Of a DNA stretch of 64,000 bases, positions 35,415-42,502 are shown in pieces. The stretch covers positions 97,318-161,317 of the forward strand of contig JACPTB010000006.1 in the NCBI GenBank assembly GCA_016192995.1. The letters are read 5' to 3'. The notes under the pieces are model-generated. The model did not search any database, was not told the origin of the DNA, and saw only the letters and a list, made by a program, of their open reading frames with translations. A program made the position numbers and the translations under genes. The DNA is from Candidatus Woesearchaeota archaeon. GTDB lineage: Archaea > Nanobdellota > Nanobdellia > Woesearchaeales > DSVV01. Position 1 is the stretch's first letter, and each line of letters starts with the position of its first letter.

Positions 35415-35852
35415 ATGACAGCACCTCAAAGTATCTCTGATTTTGGATTTTGTCCAGACGAACAGATGAATGGAAGTTTGTATAGTGGCAAAGTACGAAA
35501 TTTTGGGCCACTGACTCCAAGATCTTTTGAAAATAACGATCGTTTTCTTTCTGATCCAAGAAGCGTTCTCCTTAAATTAGGATATACAGAGTATGATCCC
35601 AGTACAGGAAGAATGCCTTCTGGCCAATTAGTACCAAATGAAGTCACCTATCGTAGTCTCTATACTGGGTTGGGCGATATTTATGTCTATAAATTGTTCT
35701 CAGGAGATCTTGTTGTTGTTGGTTGTTCAAGAGAATATTTTCCTGATGACGAATTGCCGGTGTGGCGTCGAAAGGGTAGAATCGTATCACTATTCGGTTT
35801 AGAAGCTACAGTTCTACATGCGCTTGAAGAATTAGACATAACTGCATCATAA
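35415..35852 (+). CDS. uncharacterised protein
   Basis: 145 residues, no recognised family. Contains FGFCPDEQMNGSLYSGKVRN, a repeated Tyr/Gly-rich middle (LYTGLGDIYVYKLFSGDLVV) suggesting beta structure, and an acidic end. No signal peptide or membrane segment. The start is supported by a TATA-like TTAAATTATA 26 nt upstream (leaderless). Confidence 0.6.
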   Translation: MTAPQSISDFGFCPDEQMNGSLYSGKVRNFGPLTPRSFENNDRFLSDPRSVLLKLGYTEYDPSTGRMPSGQLVPNEVTYRSLYTGLGDIYVYKLFSGDLVVVGCSREYFPDDELPVWRRKGRIVSLFGLEATVLHALEELDITAS

Positions 35853-35945
35853 TATTTTGTTACTATTATTTCCGTAAATCTTTCGATTTTTCTATAAAGC
35901 TTTTCGGTTTTATCGACGATACTTTTATTAAGGAGTTCTTACACT

Positions 35946-36107
35946 ATGAGTGATATGGCTAAAACATCAATAACTATTACAACTATGGATTCGCAAGCAG
36001 TTTTGAATAAAATTGCAAAAAAAAAACTATCTAAAGAAGAAAGCGATTATTTTAAGAAAGTTATTGCTATGATCAATGAGGTTTACAAACATGGTAAGAG
36101 AGCATGA
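35946..36107 (+). CDS. small uncharacterised protein (53 aa)
   Basis: 53 residues with AAGGAG 9-10 nt before the ATG and TATA-like TCTATAAAGC about 55 nt upstream. The sequence is a short strand-like segment (SITITTMDSQAV) then helix (KKKLSKEESDYFKKVIAMIN) with a basic end. No family recognised. Its 3' end overlaps the start of the next gene by 17 bp, a sign of a real two-gene unit. Confidence 0.55.
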   Translation: MSDMAKTSITITTMDSQAVLNKIAKKKLSKEESDYFKKVIAMINEVYKHGKRA

Positions 36108-36294
36108 AGATAAAATATTTGCTTTTGCAATCAAAGTAATTAGTGATGAAGAAGGAAATAAGAAATATCAATCCATAGCTCTTAATAATGATATACCTAC
36201 TGAAACAATTATTATGCAAATGAAAGCATACCTTAAAAATTTAGAAGATCAATACTACGACGATTTTGAAGCTGGCACTCCTAATTCTACATAA
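36091..36294 (+). CDS. small uncharacterised protein (67 aa)
   Basis: 67 residues from the ATG at 36091 (MVREHEDKIFAFAIKVISDE), preceded by GAGGT 10 nt upstream; an ATG at 36076 is in frame but has no ribosome site. Alternating strand-helix pattern with an acidic end (QYYDDFEAGTPNST). Overlaps the 53-aa gene, probably coupled in translation. No function can be assigned. Confidence 0.6.
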   Translation: MVREHEDKIFAFAIKVISDEEGNKKYQSIALNNDIPTETIIMQMKAYLKNLEDQYYDDFEAGTPNST

Positions 36295-36326
36295 ATCTTT
36301 AAAAACAATGAAACTATTCTTTCTGT

Positions 36327-37373
36327 ATGTCTCGAGGTCTTATAGGTATTATTGCTTGTAATGCAGGCAAACCATTTGCAACTAAAGTAACTGAAGAACT
36401 GGCAAAAATAAGACAGGAATCACAGTTAAAATTAATCATTCCAACCAAAGAGTATCATTTTGCAAATACAGAAATTAAAACAGAACTTCTCAGCAAAGTG
36501 CGAGGAATGGATATTTACATTATCCAGGATGTTGAAAATAGCACTATTCCTCAAGATCAAGAAGGCAGCAAACTAAAACAGGATTCTTATTCAGTTGATG
36601 AAAATTTAAGAGCATTAAAAACAGCCGTCTATGCAGCTAAAATATGCGGAGCGCAGCATATTGCCGCAGTTCTTCCTGTATTTCCTTATAGCCGTCAAGA
36701 TAAACAGCAAGCAAGAGAAGCAATAACAGCAGCTTTAATTGCAAGAGAAATTGAAATAGCAGGAGCAGATTCAATTATTACGATGGACATTCATAATCTG
36801 GCAACAGCAGGTTTTTTTAAAGAAGCTGTTTTCATTAATTTGTTTGGTTCACGAAATCTTATACCTTATATCAGACAAAATCTTAACTTAAGTAATTTAA
36901 TCGTGGTTGCTCCTGATGAAGGCGGCGTAAAACGAGCAAGTTTTTTTGCAAGAATATTGCAGACGAGATTAGCTATCATGCATAAAGAACGAGATTATTC
37001 AACAGTGAATGAAGTCACCTCTATTAAATTATTAGGGGAGGTCAATAACAAAGATGTTTTATTAGTTGATGATATGATTGACACTGCCGGCACCTTAGTT
37101 ACTGCAGCAAGAACTTTGAAACAACAAGGTGCAAAAAACATTTATTTTTGTACTTCATTGGCATGTTTAAATCCTCCAGCGCTTGAACGATTGGATATTT
37201 TATACAAAGAAGGAATTTTAACGCAATTAATAACAACTGATGCTATTTTCCATGGAAATTTAAACAGAGATCATCCATGGTATACCGAGGTTACGGTTGC
37301 AGATTATTTTGCTCAAGTTATTCATACAGTTAATACTGGTGAAAGTGTCAGTAGATTGTTGCAGAAGCAATAG
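36327..37373 (+). CDS. prs: ribose-phosphate pyrophosphokinase (PRPP synthetase)
   Basis: 348 residues, longer than the usual 285-320. Makes PRPP from ribose 5-phosphate and ATP. Signatures: VLPVFPYSRQDKQQAREAIT (ATP-binding flexible loop), IITMDIHNLATAGFF (metal site), VVAPDEGGVKRASFFA and the PRPP loop VLLVDDMIDTAGTLVTAART. The usual THGLFSGPAL strand is replaced by CTSLACLNPPALERLD. Leaderless start with CTTTAAAAAC about 26 nt upstream. With AMP phosphorylase nearby it belongs to nucleotide metabolism. Confidence 0.93.
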   Translation: MSRGLIGIIACNAGKPFATKVTEELAKIRQESQLKLIIPTKEYHFANTEIKTELLSKVRGMDIYIIQDVENSTIPQDQEGSKLKQDSYSVDENLRALKTAVYAAKICGAQHIAAVLPVFPYSRQDKQQAREAITAALIAREIEIAGADSIITMDIHNLATAGFFKEAVFINLFGSRNLIPYIRQNLNLSNLIVVAPDEGGVKRASFFARILQTRLAIMHKERDYSTVNEVTSIKLLGEVNNKDVLLVDDMIDTAGTLVTAARTLKQQGAKNIYFCTSLACLNPPALERLDILYKEGILTQLITTDAIFHGNLNRDHPWYTEVTVADYFAQVIHTVNTGESVSRLLQKQ

Positions 37374-37419
37374 GTAAAAAACATTAATCTTTTTAAATTA
37401 AAAGTAATTTCTTTCTTTT

Positions 37420-38457
37420 ATGGGGTTCATAGATGATTTATTTGCAGTGGATACTTCAAAACCTCTTCAAGAAGTAGGTGATGTTCTAGGGTTTGTTATT
37501 CCGAGAGATGGATTTAGGCAAGGTGCATTAGATCCTAAAAAACTATTAGGACTCCCAACCATTCCTAAAACAGCCGAGCAAATTCTTGAAAAAGTAGGTG
37601 CAAGAAGAGTTCGCATGAAATACCAAATGACAAAAGCAGGTGTTCCCTTAGTTCTTCCGTATGATGATACAGGGCAATTAAGTTCCCTTGATGTTGTAGC
37701 AATTAATAAAACACAAGAACGGATTAAAGATCAAGTGATGTATGACTATATTATGGGTGGTACAACACGAGGTAATGAAGAAGTTCTTAAGGGGTTTTTT
37801 GAACATGCTCATCTGAAAGCAACTCCTATAACACTACCAGGAGGACTTAGATTTAATCCAAGCTATAGAACATTGCATGAACGAGATGGTCGGGCGGTTG
37901 GAACAAGAAATTACAGGGTTATTCTTGAAAAAACATTTGATTGGCAACCATTGACCATTACCTTTGCTGTTGGTTACGAAATAAATTTCAGAGGTCAAAT
38001 AGTAGGTTTTAACATAAGTTATCGTCTTCACCATGATTATAACAATTACCTGCGTGAGTTTCATACAGAAAAAGATTCATGGTACATGGCGGATAATGAA
38101 TCTTTTTGGGAACGAAGTAGGGAGTCAAGTAAGGCACGAAATCAGCCCCATGGTGAATTTATGATTGCGCAAGAATTGTTGGGAAAAATGCAGTCTCAAC
38201 ATCTTATGGGCTATCTAGGTTCTGTTACTTCTGATAGTTATGGTTCACTAACATATTCACCTAAGTACTGGGTTTATTCAAATGGTGTTTTATTAGATCC
38301 ACAAACCAAGAGTCCAGTTAAACATCAGAAAGGAAGTACTATGGTAACTGTTGATGCTGATGTTGATGCCACAGTAAAAGCATTGGTCGAAGTAATGCTT
38401 AGTCCATCATCAGGAACTGTAATCTCTACAGGTTCCTATGTTAAGACAAGATTATAA
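37420..38457 (+). CDS. uncharacterised 345-aa protein
   Basis: No family recognised. It reads as a soluble protein with mixed strand/helix content; distinctive blocks are LGFVIPRDGFRQGALDPKKL, YNNYLREFHTEKDSWYMADN and a Tyr/Ser-rich segment GYLGSVTSDSYGSLTYSPKY. No Cys, no membrane helix and no nucleotide-binding motif was seen. Leaderless start: TTTTTAAATTA lies 25 nt upstream. It ends 25 nt before repeat element B3. Confidence 0.7.
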   Translation: MGFIDDLFAVDTSKPLQEVGDVLGFVIPRDGFRQGALDPKKLLGLPTIPKTAEQILEKVGARRVRMKYQMTKAGVPLVLPYDDTGQLSSLDVVAINKTQERIKDQVMYDYIMGGTTRGNEEVLKGFFEHAHLKATPITLPGGLRFNPSYRTLHERDGRAVGTRNYRVILEKTFDWQPLTITFAVGYEINFRGQIVGFNISYRLHHDYNNYLREFHTEKDSWYMADNESFWERSRESSKARNQPHGEFMIAQELLGKMQSQHLMGYLGSVTSDSYGSLTYSPKYWVYSNGVLLDPQTKSPVKHQKGSTMVTVDADVDATVKALVEVMLSPSSGTVISTGSYVKTRL

Positions 38458-38482
38458 GATTAATTATCACCTATTATCTATA

Positions 38483-38642
38483 AAGAACTTTGCAAAATAC
38501 TCGCAAAGCTCGGGTTACTGCCAGTTCGCATTTCAATAATTTACCCTAAGGAAAAAATTCCCATTGTAATTTCCTTTTTTCTTGCCCCTTGTATCGAAAA
38601 TGCTCACGAAATTGGCAGTAACCATAATTTTGCAAAGTTCTC
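38483..38642. repeat. hybrid palindromic element: B arms with A core (B3)
   Basis: Outer arms are family B in reverse orientation: AAGAACTTTGCAAAAT ... ATTTTGCAAAGTTCT with GGTTACTGCC / GGCAGTAACC and the extra CTCGCAAAGCTCG now on the left. The core is not the B core but that of family A: AAGGAAAAAATTCCCATTGT followed by AATTTCCTTTTTT. It lies between convergent gene ends (25 nt after one stop, 9 nt after the other). Confidence 0.9.
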
Positions 38643-38651
38643 TACATACTA

Positions 38652-40214
38652 TCAATAATCCAGCAGACTAATTTGTCCTTTCCGTTTATTTTCTTTGATT
38701 TGAACATCTTCAGGTCGTAATTTTTCCCCTACTTGTTCTTTAATATCCAATGCAACTTTCTTGCCAATTAATTGGCTTAAAGTTGTAACATCAATTTTTT
38801 TAATATCACCAAGATCTTTAATGCCATTGTTATAAAGTGTTCTTGCGCGTACTCTCCCAATCCCTTTTAATTTTAATAACCGTAGTAATTCCTCCTTTAC
38901 TCCATATTGTAATCTTATTCTCGTCTTTGTTATAATGGTATGAATGTTCTTAAGTTTAAGAAGTTTGCATAATTCTTCAGTTGCATACAACAGCCAGTCT
39001 CCTCTATCAAGTTTTGCCCGCAATTCACCCGGTCTTACATCATATTTTTCAAGAAGTTGTTCTTCAGTGTTCTCTTCAATCCAGTCTTGCAGCAACAATC
39101 CAGTTTTAATGCTCTCTAAAAACCGGTCATAGTCATAATCATAAATATTTGGCTCAAGGACAAGAAGATGATCTTCATACTCACTGACTTTTACTTGGAT
39201 ATTTTCATACTCTTTGCTTTTTACTTTCAACCAAGGTCTCATTTCAAGGGCATGGCTGATCATATGAAGAAAAGAAAATTCATGTGCTCTTTTTTCTTGA
39301 GCGCGCTGTAAACAGATAGTAATCTCATACGCAGTTAAAGGATCAAGATATAATTCAGCAACTCTTTTGCCGATGGTTGTAGCTTCGTACGTAGTATCAA
39401 GTTCATTGGCAGATTTAAATCCTTTCTTATCAGAAACAATGAATTCATAATTTTCAAGAAGATCAAGCACTTTATCTATGATCTCTTCAAGCCTAAAATG
39501 ATCTTCAAATTGATGCGCCCAAAAAGTTTTAAGGAAAAAACTCATAATTTGTTGTTTTGTCTTGACAAATTCTGTTGCAATTAAGCTCAACAAATACGTT
39601 CGAAGAACAGGTTCAACAGCAAGCTTTGAATAAATTTCTTCAGGGTCTCCCCAAATAAATTTTTCAAGGACTATTTCTTTTTCAGCATTATCTTTAACAA
39701 TACAAATTGCTTCCCCATAATCCTCTTTTCCAGGTCGTCCAGCTCTTCCCGCAATTTGGTGATAATCCAAGGTTGGAATATACAGCAATCCACGTTGCGT
39801 ATAACGTTTTAAATCTCGGATAATACATCGAAATGCTGGTAAATCTACTCCCCACGAAAGTGTCGGTGTGCAGCAGATTACTTTCAAAGTTCCATTTCGA
39901 AAACTATCCTCAATTAATTCCCGTTGTTCAGCAAGTAATCCAGAATGATGAAAGGCAACGCCATTTTTAATAATCCGAGCTAATCTTTCACATTGTGATG
40001 TTGGCTTTGATAAAGCATGCAAGGCTGTTTCACTTAATAAGGTAAGATGTTGAGAGGTTATTTTGGTTTTTCCAGCAATTTCTTCAGCAACTTTTTCAGC
40101 GCTTCGCTTGGAATTAACAAAAACTAATGCTTGTTTATTCCTTTCCAAAGTATCGAGAATAATATTGACGGTTGGATCTTTTACTTTTTGCTTGATTTCA
40201 ATGAGTTTGGACAT
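38652..40214 (-). CDS. Hel308/Ski2-like helicase missing the first RecA domain
   Basis: 520 residues. It starts at the linker and contains the second motor domain: QALVFVNSKRSAEKVAEEI (motif IV), GVAFHHSGLLAEQRE, CCTPTLSWGVDLPA (motif V) and HQIAGRAGRPGKEDYGEAI (motif VI), then the winged helix, ratchet and a C-terminal helix-hairpin-helix (LKLKGIGRVRARTLYNNGI). Motifs I-III (Walker A and the DExH box) are absent and nothing upstream restores them. The end GQISLLDY fits a PCNA-interacting peptide (QxxLxxY), as in some archaeal Hel308/Hjm. The other half may be encoded elsewhere. Confidence 0.85.
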   Translation of the reverse strand: MSKLIEIKQKVKDPTVNIILDTLERNKQALVFVNSKRSAEKVAEEIAGKTKITSQHLTLLSETALHALSKPTSQCERLARIIKNGVAFHHSGLLAEQRELIEDSFRNGTLKVICCTPTLSWGVDLPAFRCIIRDLKRYTQRGLLYIPTLDYHQIAGRAGRPGKEDYGEAICIVKDNAEKEIVLEKFIWGDPEEIYSKLAVEPVLRTYLLSLIATEFVKTKQQIMSFFLKTFWAHQFEDHFRLEEIIDKVLDLLENYEFIVSDKKGFKSANELDTTYEATTIGKRVAELYLDPLTAYEITICLQRAQEKRAHEFSFLHMISHALEMRPWLKVKSKEYENIQVKVSEYEDHLLVLEPNIYDYDYDRFLESIKTGLLLQDWIEENTEEQLLEKYDVRPGELRAKLDRGDWLLYATEELCKLLKLKNIHTIITKTRIRLQYGVKEELLRLLKLKGIGRVRARTLYNNGIKDLGDIKKIDVTTLSQLIGKKVALDIKEQVGEKLRPEDVQIKENKRKGQISLLDY

Positions 40215-40307
40215 GCATATGAGAATTGAAGGATATTAATAAAGATTTACTCATTAAAAACAAAAAGAAAAAATGTGCCTGGTGGTAAAACCGAGTTTAA
40301 AAAAAGA

Positions 40308-40381
40308 TGGGCCCGCGGTGATTTGAACACCGGACCACTCGATTATCAGTCGAGCACTCCACCAGACTAAGCTACGGGCCC
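40308..40381 (-). tRNA. tRNA-Ile(GAT)
   Basis: Minus strand: acceptor GGGCCCG/CGGGCCC, D-arm GCTTAGTCTGGTGGAGTGC, anticodon stem CTCGA/TCGAG with loop CTGATAA (anticodon GAT), T-arm CCGGTG-TTCAAAT-CACCG region and discriminator A. No intron. Confidence 0.96.
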
Positions 40382-40469
40382 GTTGTTCAAAAGAAAGCCA
40401 GTTTATTTATAAAGATTTCGTGGTATTTTTTAAGTCAATGGTTAATGTATTATCTGAAGAATTTTCGGT

Positions 40470-40549
40470 TGTCCAGTGTGAATTTTCGAATGAGGCTATA
40501 AACGTTGAATTCTGAATTTTAAAGCACTGGACATATTTGCCACTGGACA
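40470..40549. repeat. inverted and direct copies of TGTCCAGTG upstream of the endonuclease gene
   Basis: TGTCCAGTG at 40470-40478 faces two copies of its complement CACTGGACA at 40525-40533 and 40541-40549. The block lies between tRNA-Ile and the LAGLIDADG gene, just upstream of its TATA (GTATATAAAT, about 40562). It could be an operator, a hairpin or a remnant of the endonuclease target. Confidence 0.6.
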
Positions 40550-40592
40550 TGGTGTCGTGAGGTATATAAATCAGTAATTATCATAGGTGAAT

Positions 40593-41447
40593 ATGAATAA
40601 AACTAAATTAGATATTTCAAAAATTGAATTTAGTAAAAATGACATTAAAAGAGGAATTAAATTACCTGATAAATTAACTATCGATCTTGCTCATTTAATA
40701 GGAATTCATCTGGGAGATGGTTGTTTAGTCAATAGAAAGCATGGAAATAGAATATCATATAATGGTCATTTTATAAATGAACATATCTGGTATGAAAATT
40801 ATCTTTCTCCATTAATTCTAAAACTGTTCAATCTGGATATTAAACCTAGAAAAGGTCATAACTCTGTTGAAATTACTCTTCATTCAAAAGCAAGATATAA
40901 CTTTTTAGATAAGGTATGTGGTCTTCCAAGCGGCTCAAAAGAAAACTGTAATATCCCTAAAATAATTCTTAATGGAAATATACAAATTAAAAAAATATTT
41001 CTTCGTGGGCTTGCAGATACAGACTTTTCTTTAGTTTTCAAAAATAGGCATAAAAACATTAATTATTATCCTGTAATTAACTATGAATCTCCAAATGAAA
41101 ATATACATGTTTTTTGTAAACATACTCTTGAATCATTAGGTTTTAATTTATATTCAAATAACAGAAATAGATTTAGAAATAATAAAAAGTTGCATTCTTT
41201 TTATTTTCAAATAAATGGGGTAATCGCTTTTAGAAAATGGATGGATGAAATTGGTTTTACCAATGATAATCAATTAACTAAAATCAAAGTTTGGGAAAAA
41301 TATGGTTTTTTACCTGCTAAAACCAATATTAATGATAGAATTGCAATCTTAAACGGTAAAAAAGAGATTATGTATTTTCAAAATAAAATACGCCTCGAAC
41401 CAGATTCGAATTCACCAGTCAAGGCTATAAACCAAGACTTCTGGTGA
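40593..41447 (+). CDS. LAGLIDADG homing endonuclease
   Basis: 284 residues from the ATG at 40593, with GGTGA upstream; the in-frame GTG at 40587 is part of that site. Two LAGLIDADG helices: DLAHLIGIHLGDG (31-43) and FLRGLADTDFSL (136-147), each with the catalytic Asp position, so a single-chain enzyme. The block LPSGSKENCNIPKIIL and the HTH-like C-terminal part (FRKWMDEIGFTNDNQLTKIK) are typical of archaeal tRNA/rRNA-intron or free-standing endonucleases. The last 19 codons are antisense to tRNA-Asn and cover its whole intron. Confidence 0.9.
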   Translation: MNKTKLDISKIEFSKNDIKRGIKLPDKLTIDLAHLIGIHLGDGCLVNRKHGNRISYNGHFINEHIWYENYLSPLILKLFNLDIKPRKGHNSVEITLHSKARYNFLDKVCGLPSGSKENCNIPKIILNGNIQIKKIFLRGLADTDFSLVFKNRHKNINYYPVINYESPNENIHVFCKHTLESLGFNLYSNNRNRFRNNKKLHSFYFQINGVIAFRKWMDEIGFTNDNQLTKIKVWEKYGFLPAKTNINDRIAILNGKKEIMYFQNKIRLEPDSNSPVKAINQDFW

Positions 41448-41493
41448 CCTGTCGGTTAACAGCCGACCGCTCCACCGGCTAAGCTATCGAGGC
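41391..41493 (-). tRNA. tRNA-Asn(GTT) with an intron in the T-arm
   Basis: Minus strand: acceptor GCCTCGA/TCGAGGC, anticodon stem GTCGG/CCGAC with loop CTGTTAA (anticodon GTT) and discriminator G. The T-arm is interrupted: ACCAG, then 30 nt (41411-41440), then TTCGAAT-CTGGT. A perfect bulge-helix-bulge explains it: central helix CACC/GGTG (4 bp), bulges AGA and AAT each cut after the second base, inner helix AGTC/GACT. Splicing restores a 7-nt T-loop. The intron lies between positions 53 and 54; there is none at 37/38. Confidence 0.92.
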
Positions 41494-41577
41494 GTATGCT
41501 CAACAGAACAGATAGTTTATTTATAAATGTTGCTATGAGGTGAAATCAAGAAATAGTTGTGGTAATAAAAAATGAAA

Positions 41578-42036
41578 TTAGTGTTTACGCATCTTTTCAA
41601 ATTTCTTGAGCGCAGCAACTTGTTTTGAGTCTAAGTGAATAACAGGTCTTTTTTTTGTAATATAATCAATCGTTTCTTTCGTAGTCATTCCCTGTGAGAT
41701 CAAATAAGCAGCAACAAGCGTCGGAGCTCTTCCATGACCGCGTTGGCAATGGACATAAACTTTAATTTTATTTCTGATCAATTCTCTCAGCATAGCAATC
41801 CCAATATTAAACTGCTGTACAGTTGGAGGAGCATGGTTTTTTGTAGGTAGCCATAAGAAAAAGCTAACGCCCCAAGGTTGTTCTATGCGGTTTTCTTCCA
41901 AACTAATATCTGCTTTAATCCCTTTCTTCAAAAGCTGATCTGAGAAATGAGTTCTGCAGCAGGCATTTGATCCGATATAGATATACTTTGTTATTTGGTG
42001 GTATTCAAATGGTATTTTTGTGGGATGTATATTCAT
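41578..42036 (-). CDS. dual-specificity protein phosphatase-like protein
   Basis: 152 residues. The catalytic loop VHCQRGHGRAPTLVAAYL holds the Cys-x5-Arg signature (C107, R113 approximately), and ITKYIYIGSNACC at the start plus ISLEENRIEQPWG (general-acid region) fit the DSP fold. Substrate may be phosphoprotein, phosphoinositide or phospho-RNA; not decidable. Its ATG overlaps the stop of the upstream gene (ATGA), so the two are coupled. Confidence 0.87.
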   Translation of the reverse strand: MNIHPTKIPFEYHQITKYIYIGSNACCRTHFSDQLLKKGIKADISLEENRIEQPWGVSFFLWLPTKNHAPPTVQQFNIGIAMLRELIRNKIKVYVHCQRGHGRAPTLVAAYLISQGMTTKETIDYITKKRPVIHLDSKQVAALKKFEKMRKH

Positions 42037-42245
42037 GTGATATGCTCCTTAGCAACAGGACATTTTCTGTCGCCGTAATCACAAAATACACAACAGCTTT
42101 TTTCTGCGGGTATTATTTTATTGCAACCTTTACATTGGTAAAACGCTAGACATGATGATGTTGGAATTTCAATGGATTGCTTATGTTTGCATGTTGGGCA
42201 AGTGAGTGTTCCTTTTGTTTTTTCTAGGTTATCAATATCCATCAT
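42033..42245 (-). CDS. GDCCVxC-type Cys-rich small protein
   Basis: 70 residues with two metal-site pairs, LTCPTCKHKQSIEIP and FYQCKGCNKIIPAEKSCCVF, followed by CDYGDRKCP. The KSCCVFCDYGDxxCP end is close to the GDCCVxC domain seen next to mercury and other metal genes in bacteria, so metal binding is likely. The start at 42245 fits a TATA-like tract about 26 nt upstream; MDID one codon later is equally good. Coupled to the phosphatase gene by a 4-bp overlap. Confidence 0.75.
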   Translation of the reverse strand: MMDIDNLEKTKGTLTCPTCKHKQSIEIPTSSCLAFYQCKGCNKIIPAEKSCCVFCDYGDRKCPVAKEHIT

Positions 42246-42287
42246 TCAAAAATAATGGAGATATCTAATAATAAAACTTTCGGTTAT

Positions 42288-42502
42288 CCGTACGTAATAA
42301 GTCTGGGGTTTTAGCACCTACTTTTGTGAAGCTGTTCTTATATTTGCTGTGAGGATTTTTCGGGGTTCCTTGCCGATAGGCAAGTCTTATAATCCCAGAC
42401 GCAAGCCAAATTATGACTCCTTGATTTATAAGAAAAATCCAATGTTTAATCACATCTCAAGCTGAACTGGTGCTAAAACCAAAGAAGACTTATTACGTAC
42501 GG
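42288..42502. repeat. nested palindromic element, family C with loop insertion (C3)
   Basis: CCGTACGTAATAAGTC / GACTTATTACGTACGG ends, arms GGTTTTAGCACC / GGTGCTAAAACC and core GGATTTTTCGGGGTTCC ... AGAAAAATCC. About 60 bp (42370-42429) are inserted right after GGTTCC. The first 27 nt of the insert match the B1 insert at 26 positions (TTGCCGATAGGCAAG, then TCTTATAATCCC) and both inserts end TTTAT. The element abuts the stop codon of the radical SAM gene. Confidence 0.9.
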
